From: Caulobacteraceae bacterium | GTDB lineage: Bacteria > Pseudomonadota > Alphaproteobacteria > Caulobacterales > Caulobacteraceae | Assembly (NCBI GenBank): GCA_947475415.1 | Contig: CANJLH010000006.1 | Location: forward strand, 62,001-126,000 | DNA length: 64,000 nucleotides | Direction of reading: 5' to 3' | Part shown: positions 19,121-28,163 of the stretch, in pieces | How the letters are laid out: every line of letters begins with the position of its first letter | Position numbering within the stretch: position 1 is the stretch's first letter | Translations under genes and position numbers: made by a program | Notes under the pieces: model-generated | What the model was told of the DNA's origin: nothing | Seen by the model: the letters and a program-made list of their open reading frames with translations, nothing else | The model's database searches: none

Positions 19121-19399
19121 TTGTCGCGCGGCGGTTTGATCCATACTCCGGCCCAGGCGCACGAAGACGAAGTTGCGCTCCCTCTCGCGCGCCTGGAAGC
19201 ATTGCCGAAGCCTGCCATTCTCACAGCCGACAGCCTCGGCGGCGGTCGGGGCGCCGACACCGTGGTCGATTTTGGCGGCGGCGATCAGTTCGTGTTGGCG
19301 GGCGTGCAGGTTTCATCCTTGACCGGGCCTGGATTTTCAACTCGTAGCGCCGGGCCGCCGACGGGACCGCAAGTCGCCAATTCATGGCGCGACAGCTGA
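19121..19399 (+). pseudogene. Possible remnant of an RTX/hemolysin-type calcium-binding protein
   Basis: A short open frame between the phosphodiesterase and greA contains GGGRGADTVVDFGGGDQFVL followed by AGVQVSSLTGPGF. This resembles the end of RTX-type secreted proteins (GxGxDTIxDF, then a hydrophobic -LxGV- segment). The part before it shows no family likeness, there is no upstream repeat array, and the only start is a TTG without a clear ribosome site. It may be a decayed tail or chance. The rest of the 496-bp gap before greA holds the candidate greA promoter and nothing else I can identify. Confidence 0.25.
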
Positions 19400-19413
19400 T
19401 TACCGATAGGCCC

Positions 19414-19440
19414 TTGAGTTTCCCTTCAGGATTTTCTAGT
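19414..19440 (+). promoter_or_regulatory. Candidate greA promoter
   Basis: TTGAGT and TCTAGT are 15 bp apart, ending 73 bp before the greA start. The spacing resembles the short-spaced housekeeping promoters of Caulobacter relatives, but the -10 match is poor. Confidence 0.35.
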
Positions 19441-19512
19441 TTCGCCGCCCCCGGACGCCTACGCCCGCGGCCGGAGTCGGATTTCAACTGGGCGAACCTG
19501 AGTCATCACCTG

Positions 19513-19986
19513 ATGGAAAAAGTTCCGATGACCGTCGAGGGCTATCAAGCCCTCGACGAGGAATTGAAGCGTTTGAAAACTGTGGAACGGCCGGCCGTTA
19601 TCGCCGCGATCGGCGAAGCGCGGGCGCACGGAGACTTGTCCGAAAACGCGGAGTATCACGCCGCCAAGGACCGCCAGGGTTGGATTGAAGGCCAGATCGC
19701 CGAGATCGAGGACCGCATGGCTCGCGCTCAGGTGATCGATGTCTCGAAGTTGTCCGGCGGGCAGATCAAGTTCGGCGCGACGGTGTCGCTTATCGACGAG
19801 GATACCGAACTGGCGGCCCGCTACCAGATCGTCGGCGAACATGAGGCCGACGTGAAGCAGGGCAAGATCTCCATCTCCTCGCCCATCGCCCGCGCGATGA
19901 TCGGCAAGGAAAATGGCGATGTGGTCGAGGTCAATACGCCCACCGGCGTCAAGGCCTATGAGATCACCAAGGTCGAGTGGGTGTAG
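19513..19986 (+). CDS. greA: Transcription elongation factor GreA
   Basis: 157 residues, the usual size. It rescues backtracked RNA polymerase by stimulating transcript cleavage through the secondary channel. The N-terminal coiled coil carries the acidic tip [16 protein letters not shown] (about 42-57). The C-terminal FKBP-like domain contains [13 protein letters not shown] and [14 protein letters not shown]. An open frame extends 43 codons upstream of the ATG at 19513, but that extension has no GreA likeness, so this start is chosen. It is followed 42 bp later by an ELM1-like gene. Confidence 0.98.
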   Translation: MEKVPMTVEGYQALDEELKRLKTVERPAVIAAIGEARAHGDLSENAEYHAAKDRQGWIEGQIAEIEDRMARAQVIDVSKLSGGQIKFGATVSLIDEDTELAARYQIVGEHEADVKQGKISISSPIARAMIGKENGDVVEVNTPTGVKAYEITKVEWV

Positions 19987-20028
19987 GGCTCACCCGGGAT
20001 CAAGCTGGAACGGGGCGGAGCCACGCGA

Positions 20029-21012
20029 TTGACCGCAGACGCCGCCCCGCAACTTTCTATCTGGGCTGTCTCTGACGGCCGCGCAGGCATGCGCGACCAG
20101 GCGCTCGGTCTCGCCGAGGCCGTAGCCCGGTTGCGGCCATCCGCAATCACCGTCAAGACCATCGCCTGGCGGGCCGGCGTCGGCCGCCTGCCAACCGCGC
20201 TGAACTTCGCGCCGCGGCTGACCCTGAACCCCGCCAGCGCCATTGCGCCGCCCTGGCCTCAGTTGTGGATCGCCGCCGGGCGCGCCACCCTGGCGCTTTC
20301 GTCGCGCATGCGGCGGTGGTCGAGCGGGCGGACGTTCGTCGTGCAGACCCAGGACCCGCGGATGGACGCCGAGGCCTTCGACCTGGTGATCCCGCCCACT
20401 CACGATGGCCTGACCGGCGCCAATGTGTTCCCGATCCTGGGCGCGCCGCACAGGGTGACGGCGGCACGGCTTGCGGCGGATGTCGCCAGGTTCTGGCCGG
20501 CGATCGAGCCCCTGCCCCACCCCAGGATCGCGATGCTGGTGGGTGGCGCCTCCAAGGCCCATGATCTCAGCTCCAGCCGAGCCTGGACCTTGGCCGGCGA
20601 CCTGGAGAGATGCGTGCAGGAGACGGCGGGCTCCCTGATGCTGACATTTTCCCGGCGCACGCCCGCCCGGGCCCGCGCTCTAATCACCGAACGCCTGGCC
20701 CCGCTTCCGGGAATCATCTGGGACGAGACCGGCGACAATCCGTTCTTCGCCTTCCTGGGCGCTGCCGACGCCATCCTGGTCACCGAGGACTCGGTGGGCA
20801 TGGCGGTTCAGGCGGCGGCGACGGGAAAGCCGGTGATGATCGTTCCGATGGACGGCGGCTCGGAAAGATTTCGCCGGTTCCACGACGACCTTGCCGCTTG
20901 TGGCGCAGCACGGCCTTTCGCCGGGCGCCTGGAGACCTGGAGTTATCCGCCCTTGACCGAAACCGACCGCGCCGCCGCCGAAGTGGTGCGGCGACTGGAG
21001 GCGCGATCATGA
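20029..21012 (+). CDS. ELM1-family (mitochondrial-fission-protein-like) protein
   Basis: 327 residues from a TTG start with GGGGCGGAG about eight bases upstream; an ATG at 20089 is the alternative. The family (ELM1, former DUF1022) is named after a plant mitochondrial division protein, but bacterial members have a glycosyltransferase-B-like layout. Features: SIWAVSDGRAGMRDQALGLA at the N-terminus, GGASKAHDLSS near 185, and LVTEDSVGMAVQAAATGKPV plus VPMDGGSERFRRF near the C-terminus. The gene ends in an ATGA overlap with pseG, so the two are probably translated together, which suggests a job in surface-sugar or envelope assembly. Biochemical activity unknown. Confidence 0.83.
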   Translation: MTADAAPQLSIWAVSDGRAGMRDQALGLAEAVARLRPSAITVKTIAWRAGVGRLPTALNFAPRLTLNPASAIAPPWPQLWIAAGRATLALSSRMRRWSSGRTFVVQTQDPRMDAEAFDLVIPPTHDGLTGANVFPILGAPHRVTAARLAADVARFWPAIEPLPHPRIAMLVGGASKAHDLSSSRAWTLAGDLERCVQETAGSLMLTFSRRTPARARALITERLAPLPGIIWDETGDNPFFAFLGAADAILVTEDSVGMAVQAAATGKPVMIVPMDGGSERFRRFHDDLAACGAARPFAGRLETWSYPPLTETDRAAAEVVRRLEARS

Positions 21013-22037
21013 ACGGCCCGTCGATCCTGTTCGTTACCGACGCTGGACCGCAGGTGGGCGGCGGCCATGTGATGCGTTCGTTGACGCTGGCGAAAGCGCT
21101 TGCCGAGCGCGGTGCGGCGACCGCTTTTCTAGAGGCCCCCGGTGTCGGCGCCATCCTCGACGCCTTCGCCCCCGACATGCCGCGGCTGAACGCTGTCGCG
21201 GCGGCGGGATATGACGCCATGGTCTTTGACCACTACGGCATGGCGGCCGAGGCGCAGCGCGCACTGGCGCAGGGGCGTCCCGCGCTGGTCATCGACGACC
21301 TCGCCGACCGCCCCCTGTACGCAGACCTGGTGGTGGACGCAGGTCCGCAACGGGCGGCGGCGGACTATGACGGACTGATCCCCGCCGGCGCGCAGCTGTT
21401 GCTGGGCCCGACCTACGCGCCGGTGCGTCCGGAATTCGCCGTCCTGCGCGACCGCACGCTGGGTCAGAGATCCGGCGACGTGCGTCGCATCCTGGTTTCC
21501 CTGGGGCTCACCGATCTGGATGGAATCACCGGCCGCGTCCTTGACCGCATCCGGCCCCGCATCGGAGACATCGCGCTCGACATCGTCATGGGATCCGGCG
21601 CGCCCAGCCGCGCCGGCCTGGAGCGCCTGGCCCGGCGCGACCCGCGCCTGACCATTCATGTGGACACCCCCGACATGGCGGCGATCACTGCGGCGGCGGA
21701 CATAGCGGTAGGCGCCGGCGGTTCCAGCGCCTGGGAGCGCTGCACGCTGGCGTTGCCCAGCCTGATGCTGGTGCTGGCCGACAATCAGCGGCCCGCCGCA
21801 ATGGCCCTGGCCGAGGCCGGCGCAGCGCTGATCCTTGACGCCGCCGCGCCGGAATTCGATCGTGAGTTTGACCGCGCCTTCCTGCAGTTGTTGAACAACG
21901 GCTTGGTCCGGGCTCGGCTCGCCGCCAAGAGCGCCGAACTTTGTGACGGGCTGGGCGCAGCCCGCGTCGCCAAAGCCTTTCTGGATATCCTGGCCGAGCG
22001 CCTCCAATTACGCCGAAACCTGGATAATTCTCCTTAA
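21009..22037 (+). CDS. pseG: PseG-like UDP-sugar hydrolase
   Basis: 342 residues. PseG removes UDP from the altropyranose intermediate of pseudaminic-acid synthesis. The N-terminal half has the glycine loop GGGHVMRSLTLAKALAERG with the conserved His (about 18-36). The C-terminal half is MurG-like, with VGAGGSSAWERCTLALPSLM near 235-255. Its ATG overlaps the ELM1-like stop codon. In Caulobacter the homologue is called FlmD and acts in flagellin glycosylation. No pseB, pseC or pseH homologue lies in the window, so the early steps must be encoded elsewhere. Confidence 0.87.
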   Translation: MNGPSILFVTDAGPQVGGGHVMRSLTLAKALAERGAATAFLEAPGVGAILDAFAPDMPRLNAVAAAGYDAMVFDHYGMAAEAQRALAQGRPALVIDDLADRPLYADLVVDAGPQRAAADYDGLIPAGAQLLLGPTYAPVRPEFAVLRDRTLGQRSGDVRRILVSLGLTDLDGITGRVLDRIRPRIGDIALDIVMGSGAPSRAGLERLARRDPRLTIHVDTPDMAAITAAADIAVGAGGSSAWERCTLALPSLMLVLADNQRPAAMALAEAGAALILDAAAPEFDREFDRAFLQLLNNGLVRARLAAKSAELCDGLGAARVAKAFLDILAERLQLRRNLDNSP

Positions 22038-22106
22038 CCGACTTTTTGCACCCATGGGCGCAGGATGGGATGGAGCCGCATTGGGGCGGCGGGCTGAGCA
22101 AGCGTC

Positions 22107-23294
22107 ATGAACAGGGTCCGGATCGTCGGCGGCGGTCTCGCGGGAGTTCTGGCGGCGCTCGAGGCGCATCGCCTGGGCGCGCGACGCATTGAGCTGCATG
22201 AACATTTCGACCAGTTGGGCGGCGAGCTATGGCCCAGGGTTGAGCATGGCCTGGAACTGCGCCGGCGCTGCGTCTATTTCGGCGGCCGCGAGGATCCGGT
22301 GCGCAAGGCGTTGGAATGGCGCGGCGTGGCGTTCGAGGATGTCGCCGACCATTGCGGCTCGCTCAGTCCCAGCCCACGCGGCGAGGCCCTGGCCACCCGC
22401 GATTTCTCAGGCCCCGTGCTTTACGCCCGTGACAACGCCTACCAGCGGCTGGCCGGCGAGGCGCTGACCGACCGGATCCGCGCCTACCCGGCCGACCTTC
22501 ACGGCCCGCTCACCCGCTATTGCCAGTGGCGCCTCGGCGTCTGGCTGGACGAGGTGCACGCCAGCGCCGCCGGCGCAATCGGCCTGGAGAAGGTGCGCCT
22601 GACCAGCATGCCGCCGCCCGAAACTGTCCCGGAAGCGTCCCTGCCGCGCGACGGCTTCGCCGCCATGTTCCTCGGTCTGCGCCGGGCGCTGGAAGGCCTC
22701 GGCGTAGAGCTTCATTTCAACTCTCTCGTCTCGCCCCGTGAACTTATCGAAACGGACGACGGGGAGACAGTGAATGTCTGGACCGCCGCGCCGGGGCCGC
22801 TGTTCGACGCCATCGGCCGTCCGCAGCCGAAGTCGGTGGCCGATACCGTGGCCAGTTATGTGATCGCCGCACGCTGGGCGGGACCGACGCCATTCCAGTT
22901 GCGGAACTTCACCGCCAAGGGCTCGGTGTTCCGCCTGTCCTTCTACGAGAGCCGCGGCGAGACTCTGCTAAGCGCCGAATGCGTCAATGAAGTCTCCGAT
23001 AAGGCGCTGCGCCGCGAGATCCAAAGGCTGATGGCCGGATTCGGCGGCCAGACCCTGAAACTCGGCGAAACTCTGGCTTGCGATGTATCCACCCGCTCCG
23101 ATTGCCTCTCTACCGAGACCGCCCGCCGCCTGCTGGTGCTTCGCTCTGCGCTGGCGCGCAAGTGCGGTCCGAACTTCATCACCGGCGCCTGGGAAGCCTG
23201 GGACATGAACGAACGTTTCCGCCGCATTTCCCGCGCCCTGGCGCCGGCCCTGACCGTTGTTGAGGACATCACGCAATCGCGGGCCGCCGCTTGA
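22107..23294 (+). CDS. FAD/NAD(P)-binding oxidoreductase-like protein in the sugar cluster
   Basis: 395 residues. An N-terminal Rossmann fold for FAD is clear: VRIVGGGLAGVLAALEAHRL, then an acidic residue in LHEHFDQLGG (about 28-39). The remainder matches no activity I can name; overall layout is closer to UDP-galactopyranose-mutase or amine-oxidase-like flavoproteins than to simple reductases. It lies 69 bp after pseG and its stop overlaps the start of the SpsF-like gene (TTGA). It is therefore part of the same unit, and probably modifies a nucleotide sugar or handles a sugar-cluster intermediate. The function is inference from location. Confidence 0.7.
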   Translation: MNRVRIVGGGLAGVLAALEAHRLGARRIELHEHFDQLGGELWPRVEHGLELRRRCVYFGGREDPVRKALEWRGVAFEDVADHCGSLSPSPRGEALATRDFSGPVLYARDNAYQRLAGEALTDRIRAYPADLHGPLTRYCQWRLGVWLDEVHASAAGAIGLEKVRLTSMPPPETVPEASLPRDGFAAMFLGLRRALEGLGVELHFNSLVSPRELIETDDGETVNVWTAAPGPLFDAIGRPQPKSVADTVASYVIAARWAGPTPFQLRNFTAKGSVFRLSFYESRGETLLSAECVNEVSDKALRREIQRLMAGFGGQTLKLGETLACDVSTRSDCLSTETARRLLVLRSALARKCGPNFITGAWEAWDMNERFRRISRALAPALTVVEDITQSRAAA

Positions 23295-23980
23295 TCCTGG
23301 CGATCCTGCAGGCGCGGATGAGTTCATCTCGCCTGCCCGGCAAGGTGATGGCCGACGTCGCCGGCGCGCCAATGATTGCGCGACAGGTTGAGCGGCTGCG
23401 CCGCGCTCGACGTATCGACCGCCTTGTGGCGGCCACTAGCGACCAATCCTCTGATGACCCTTTGGCGGACTATTGTGCGACCTTGGACCTGCCGGTGTTC
23501 CGGGGTTCGCTGGATGATGTGCTGGGCAGATTCCAGGGCGCGGCCGCCGCCTTCGGGCCGCCTGAAACGATCGTGCGGCTCACCGCCGACTGCCCTCTGG
23601 CCGATTGGGCCGTCATCGATCAGGTGATCGAGACCCACCTGGCCGGCGGCTTCGACTACACCAACAATGTCGCGCCGGAGCGGACCTTCCCCCACGGCCT
23701 GGATGTCGAGGTGATGACCGCCGATGCCCTGGATACGGCTGGCCGAGAGGCCGAGGATCCCTATGAGCGCGAGCATGTGACGCCGTTTATCTATCGCCAC
23801 CCGGAGCGCTTCCGCCTGGGGAGCGTGACCAGCGATGCGCCGGCACCCGACCTGCGCTGGACCGTCGACACTCCCCAGGACCTGGACTTCGTGCGCTACG
23901 TCTATGGAGAGTTGTACGCCGCGGACCCGGCTTTCGGATCGGCCGCCATTCGGGCCTTGCCCCGCAACTCATCCCTCTGA
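23291..23980 (+). CDS. SpsF-type cytidylyltransferase (PseF/FlmC-like)
   Basis: 229 residues from a TTG overlapping the previous stop. The N-terminal LAILQARMSSSRLPGKVM is the nucleotide-binding signature of the CTP-transfer family (SpsF, NeuA, PseF). RLTADCPLAD (near 95) supplies the metal-binding Asp, and FPHGLDVEVMTADAL and DLRWTVDTPQDLDFVRYVY are typical SpsF blocks. It most likely makes a CMP-activated nonulosonate; in this setting CMP-pseudaminic acid is the natural product, but the substrate is not proven. It converges on pseI with a 13-bp gap. Confidence 0.82.
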   Translation: MILAILQARMSSSRLPGKVMADVAGAPMIARQVERLRRARRIDRLVAATSDQSSDDPLADYCATLDLPVFRGSLDDVLGRFQGAAAAFGPPETIVRLTADCPLADWAVIDQVIETHLAGGFDYTNNVAPERTFPHGLDVEVMTADALDTAGREAEDPYEREHVTPFIYRHPERFRLGSVTSDAPAPDLRWTVDTPQDLDFVRYVYGELYAADPAFGSAAIRALPRNSSL

Positions 23981-23993
23981 GCGGCCGTTCGCC

Positions 23994-25043
23994 TCAGGCC
24001 AGCATGTCCCAGGTCAGCGGTTCCCCCCGGTGCAGGGCGCGCTTGGCCGTGCGGCCGATAACGGCGTCGAGATGCTCTGGCGAAAGCCCCAGCCCCGGGC
24101 GCACCGAGCGCACACTGGCGCGGCTGAGCGGGGCTCCGGCCGGCACGTCGGCGGTGACATATAGCGAGCGGCGGAACTGTATGTTGCCGCGCTCGGAGCC
24201 CAGCAGGTCGTAGTTGACCCGGCCAAGCGCGCGCCAGGCGGCCTTGCAGTCGGCCACAAGGGCGGTGAACTCCGCAGGCTCCAGGCTGAAGGCGGCATCG
24301 GGCCCGCCATCCGCGCGGGCCAGGGTGAAGTGCTTTTCAATCACACAGGCGCCCAGGGCGATCGCCGCCACCGAGGCCGCCGATCCGTGCGTATGGTCCG
24401 AGAGCCCGATCGGACAGCCGAACCGCGCCGCCATGTCCGGCACGGTGCGGACATTGGCGTCGGTGATGTCGGCCGGATAGCTGGACACGCAGTGCAACAG
24501 GATCACGCCGGCTGCCCCGGCCCCGAGCGCCGCGTCGCGGGCCGCCTCGATCTCCACCAGATTGGCCATGCCGGTGGAGATGATCAGCGGCTTGCCCTGG
24601 GCCGCTGCGTAGCGGATCAACGGCAGGTCCACAGCCTCGAAAGAGGCGATCTTGTAGGCCGGCGCCCCGAGGCCGGCGAGCAGGTCCACCGCCGTCTCGT
24701 CGAACGGGCTCGAGAACAGGATCACCCCGGCCGCCCGGGCGCGCTCGAACAAGGCCGCGTGCCATTCAAACGGCGTCTGGGCCTCGCGATAAAGCTCGTG
24801 CAGCGTGCGGCCGTCCCACAGGCCGCCGTGGATGCGGAACTCCGGCCTGTCCACGTCCAACGTGATGGTGTCGGCGGTATAGGTCTGGATCTTCACCGCG
24901 TCGCAGCCGGTGGCCGCCGCAGCATCGATCATCTGAAGCGCGCGGCCCAGATCGCCGTTGTGGTTGGCCGACAGTTCACAGATCACGAAGGGTTCGTGGT
25001 CGGGTCCGATACGGCGGCCGGCGATCTCGATCTCGGGTGACAT
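23994..25043 (-). CDS. pseI: Pseudaminic acid synthase PseI (NeuB family)
   Basis: 349 residues. It condenses phosphoenolpyruvate with a 2,4-diacetamido hexose to give pseudaminic acid. The NeuB barrel (1-about 285) has ICELSANHNGDLGRALQMID, CDAVKIQTYTADTIT and IGLSDHTHGSAASVAAIALG. The C-terminal SAF antifreeze-like domain (about 290-349) includes RSLYVTADVPAGAPLSRASV and VRPGLGLSP. The wording NGDL and AVKIQTYT fits PseI better than sialic-acid synthase. It is encoded opposite to pseG and the cytidylyltransferase and converges with them. Together they support flagellin or surface glycan synthesis. Confidence 0.88.
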   Translation of the reverse strand: MSPEIEIAGRRIGPDHEPFVICELSANHNGDLGRALQMIDAAAATGCDAVKIQTYTADTITLDVDRPEFRIHGGLWDGRTLHELYREAQTPFEWHAALFERARAAGVILFSSPFDETAVDLLAGLGAPAYKIASFEAVDLPLIRYAAAQGKPLIISTGMANLVEIEAARDAALGAGAAGVILLHCVSSYPADITDANVRTVPDMAARFGCPIGLSDHTHGSAASVAAIALGACVIEKHFTLARADGGPDAAFSLEPAEFTALVADCKAAWRALGRVNYDLLGSERGNIQFRRSLYVTADVPAGAPLSRASVRSVRPGLGLSPEHLDAVIGRTAKRALHRGEPLTWDMLA

Positions 25044-25157
25044 TGTGGGATCTGTTGCGGCGGCCTGTTGCGACGGAAGGGCAGTCTAACCCTCCGCGCT
25101 GAAATCCGCGTTAACCAGCCGGTCGCAACCGCGCGGAATCTCGCCTAAATAGCCGCC

Positions 25158-26141
25158 ATGACCAGCCAAGCTCCCCGCGCCGTCCGCTGCCTGATCGTGG
25201 GATCAGGACCGGCCGGCTACACCGCCGCCGTCTATGCCGCCCGCGCGCTGCTCAAGCCCGTGCTGATCGAGGGCATCCAGCCCGGCGGCCAGCTCACCAT
25301 CACCACCGACGTGGAGAACTATCCCGGCTTCGCCGAAGTGATCCAGGGCCCCTGGCTGATGGAGCAGATGAAGGCGCAGGCCGAGCACGTGGGGACCGAG
25401 ATCATCAGCGACATCGTGGTGCGCGCCGACCTGTCGTCGCGGCCCTTCCGACTGGAATGCGACTCCGGCGCGGTGTGGCTGGCGGAGACCCTGATCATCG
25501 CCACCGGCGCCCAGGCCAAGTGGCTGGGCCTGGACTCCGAGCAGAAGTTCCAGGGCTTCGGCGTCTCCGCCTGCGCCACCTGCGACGGATTTTTCTATCG
25601 CGGCAAACAGGTGGCGGTGCTGGGCGGCGGCAATACCGCGGTGGAGGAGGCGCTCTATCTCACCAACTTCGCATCCAAGGTCACCCTGGTCCACCGCCGC
25701 GACGAACTGCGCGCCGAACGTATTCTCCAGGAGCGGTTGTTCGCCCACCCCAAGGTCGAGGTGGTCTGGGATCACGCCCTGGACGAGGTGCTGGGAACCG
25801 AGAATCCCCTGGGGGTCACCGGGGCGCGGCTAAAGAACGTCAAGTCCGGCGAGACCCGCGAAATCGCCGTTGACGGCGTGTTCGTGGCCATCGGCCACGC
25901 CCCGGCCTCGGAGTTGTTCAAGGGCCAGCTGGCCATGGACGCCGCCGGCTATCTGGACGTGAAGCCGGGGACCGCCTCTACGGCCATCGCCGGAGTCTAC
26001 GCCGCCGGCGACGTCACCGACGACGTCTACCGCCAGGCGGTCACCGCGGCGGGCATGGGCTGCATGGCGGCGCTGGAGGCGGTGCGTTACCTGGCCGAGG
26101 CGGATCACCACGCCAACCGCCGCGAACCGGCCAGCGCCTGA
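25158..26141 (+). CDS. trxB: Thioredoxin reductase TrxB
   Basis: 327-residue FAD- and NADPH-dependent enzyme that keeps thioredoxin reduced. The FAD motif GSGPAGYTAAVYAARA is near residue 16 and the redox-active pair lies in CATCDGFFYRG (near 141-144). The NADPH motif GGGNTAVEEALYL follows near 160, and the C-terminal FAD motif GVYAAGDVTDDVYRQAV near 290. Length is typical. It converges on the TadG-like gene with a 10-bp gap. Confidence 0.97.
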   Translation: MTSQAPRAVRCLIVGSGPAGYTAAVYAARALLKPVLIEGIQPGGQLTITTDVENYPGFAEVIQGPWLMEQMKAQAEHVGTEIISDIVVRADLSSRPFRLECDSGAVWLAETLIIATGAQAKWLGLDSEQKFQGFGVSACATCDGFFYRGKQVAVLGGGNTAVEEALYLTNFASKVTLVHRRDELRAERILQERLFAHPKVEVVWDHALDEVLGTENPLGVTGARLKNVKSGETREIAVDGVFVAIGHAPASELFKGQLAMDAAGYLDVKPGTASTAIAGVYAAGDVTDDVYRQAVTAAGMGCMAALEAVRYLAEADHHANRREPASA

Positions 26142-26151
26142 GAGGGCGGCC

Positions 26152-27579
26152 CTAATTACGAAGGACGGCGTCCACGCCGTTGACGGGGCCGACTCCAGCC
26201 GGCACCGGAACACTTGAAGCGGCGTAATTGGAGTTGATCACCAGGTTGGGCGAACCGACCATGTGGATCGCTCGGGCTACGATCACGGTCCAGGCCGACT
26301 GATCACCGATGGAGTTACTGGCGCCGCTGATCTCCAGGATCGCGTTGGGGATGTAGATCGTCCCCAAGAGTAAGCGGGCGTTACTTGAGGAAATCTGGAA
26401 AGTCTCGCGGTTTTCCCGTGTGGTGGCGAGCACGAACCCGGCCAGCTTGCCCGTCTTGCGACCTTCCAACTTGACCTGGCTGGAGTCCTTGAATGTGAAC
26501 TTGGAATCCTTGTCGAACACCAACACCACGTCGCTGCCCTGGATGATCGAATTGTCCGCCAGTTGCAGATGCGAGCCGACAAAATAGTGTTCGCCGGGCA
26601 CGAGATAGATTGTCGAGCCTGCAGCGGCGGTCAAATTCCCACAGTGAACGCCCGGCGCCAGCACATAGATTCCGACGCTGAACAGCTGATCCGTTGGCGC
26701 GCACTGCACCACCGTGCCGTTGTCCAGGGTGACGGTCGAGATCTTGCTGGTGACTTGCGTCACCGCATTAGTAAGCGTGTTCGTCGCGCTCACCGTGGAT
26801 GTGGCCATGACCTTGCCAGCCCCGCTTACCTTCGTCGTAGGCGCGATAGTGAGCGTAGTCGTCGGCGTGCTCACGAGCTGAGTTGTCAGCGAGGTGTACC
26901 ACTGGGTAGCCGATGGCAGCAGATCAACGCTGGTGAAGGGATCCATGATGGCCGGCGCACTGGTCTGAGCCGTTGGAAGGATGGTCCCGGTGGCCGTGCC
27001 GGCCGTCTGCACACGGGCCGCGCGCATCACCGCGGCGTTCGCGACCGATATGTCGGCGTTGGCGTGCAACATGCATTCGCCAGCTGTGATCTGGGCCTGA
27101 TCCTGCATTGAAAGGGTATCGTCCTTGACGGCGCCCGAGGTCAGCACGCACAGGGGCGCGCGCGCCATGGTGCCCGCGGTAGCCTGGACGTCTATCTTCC
27201 AGCCGCCGGGGGGAAGCAGGTTGCCGAAGAATGAGGCCCTGCGTCCGTCGATGCTGACCGTCACACCATGACCGCTGTCGATCGACGTCGTAGTCACCGA
27301 ATAGGTGAGCCGATCGGAAAGCCCTGAAAGCTGATAATCGGCAAAGGCCTTGGCGCGCGCCGCGACGCCTTGCGTGTCGGACACTGTGAGCTGCCTGGCC
27401 GCGGCCAGGGCGGCGGCGTCGGCGACATCCTGGGCCCGGCTGCGATCGGCGCGGACAGAGGCCAGGTCGATGGAGCCAGCCACCAACACGGCGAGCACCG
27501 GCAGGGCCATGGCGAATATGATCGCGGTACCGCCCGCGGTGTCGCCGAGAAGCCGGCTGAAAATTCTCGGGCGGCGCAT
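26152..27579 (-). CDS. TadE/TadG-like pilus-type surface protein
   Basis: 475 residues. The N-terminus is a TadG-like anchor: an arginine-rich start, then AGGTAIIFAMALPVLAVLVA as the membrane segment, followed by the family block DLASVRADRSRAQDVADAAALAAARQL. The C-terminal two-thirds is Thr/Ser-rich and looks beta-structured (about 300-470, with repeated short strands such as DNSIIQGSDVVLVF). It probably sits on the periplasmic face and assists a Flp/Tad-type pilus or another surface structure. The main tad operon is not in the window. The gene starts 3 bp after the response-regulator gene, so they likely form one unit. Confidence 0.78.
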   Translation of the reverse strand: MRRPRIFSRLLGDTAGGTAIIFAMALPVLAVLVAGSIDLASVRADRSRAQDVADAAALAAARQLTVSDTQGVAARAKAFADYQLSGLSDRLTYSVTTTSIDSGHGVTVSIDGRRASFFGNLLPPGGWKIDVQATAGTMARAPLCVLTSGAVKDDTLSMQDQAQITAGECMLHANADISVANAAVMRAARVQTAGTATGTILPTAQTSAPAIMDPFTSVDLLPSATQWYTSLTTQLVSTPTTTLTIAPTTKVSGAGKVMATSTVSATNTLTNAVTQVTSKISTVTLDNGTVVQCAPTDQLFSVGIYVLAPGVHCGNLTAAAGSTIYLVPGEHYFVGSHLQLADNSIIQGSDVVLVFDKDSKFTFKDSSQVKLEGRKTGKLAGFVLATTRENRETFQISSSNARLLLGTIYIPNAILEISGASNSIGDQSAWTVIVARAIHMVGSPNLVINSNYAASSVPVPAGVGPVNGVDAVLRN

Positions 27580-27582
27580 CGA

Positions 27583-28083
27583 TCAAGCCACGCGCTGATG
27601 ACTCAGGGCGGCCTCTAAGGTGCTAGCCGCACGCGCCAATTCCTCGCGAAGCGTGGCTTCGGTGCGGTGCGCCCGATAGGCGTAGCGGATCTGATAGCTG
27701 ATCAGCCGCCAGTTGAGCGGCTTGGTGACGAAAGAGGTCGCGCCCGCCTCAAAGGCCCGGTCGATGGCGGCCACATCCTCGCGGCCAGTGGCGACGATGA
27801 TCGGGGTATGGGCGAAATCCGCATTGGCCCGCGCGCGTACCAACACCTCAAAGCCGTCCAGGCGCGGCATTTCCAGATCGAGGATGACGATGTCCGGCTT
27901 GACCTGCGCCATGGCGGCCAGGGCCGCCTCACCATCCTCTGCGAGGTACACCGCGGCGGTCTCGGTGGTCAGATGCACCTCGGCGAATGCGCGAAGAATC
28001 GGATCGTCGTCCACGAACAGGATTCGTAGTGAATCCTGCAGGACATAGAAGAATTCGCGATCTGAGGTGGTGTTTGTCGACAA
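27583..28083 (-). CDS. Single-domain response regulator with C-terminal helix
   Basis: 166 residues. A full receiver domain (about 18-140) with the acidic pair in ILFVDDDPILRAFAEVHL, phospho-acceptor Asp in IVILDLEMPRLDGFEVLV, switch Thr/Ser in IIVATGRED and Lys in FVTKPLNW. The last 25 residues form a predicted helix (EATLREELARAASTLEAALS). There is no DNA-binding output, so it acts by protein contact or as a phosphate carrier. The only usable start is a TTG at 28083, with a weak ribosome site. It is divergent from the hybrid kinase-EAL gene and precedes the TadG-like gene by 3 bp, so it may receive phosphate from that kinase. Confidence 0.88.
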   Translation of the reverse strand: MSTNTTSDREFFYVLQDSLRILFVDDDPILRAFAEVHLTTETAAVYLAEDGEAALAAMAQVKPDIVILDLEMPRLDGFEVLVRARANADFAHTPIIVATGREDVAAIDRAFEAGATSFVTKPLNWRLISYQIRYAYRAHRTEATLREELARAASTLEAALSHQRVA

Positions 28084-28163
28084 TTTACAATCATAACCCG
28101 CACATTCACCATCAATATAGGCTCTACCAATTAACCCCTGGTAACGGTTGATGGTTTACGCCG

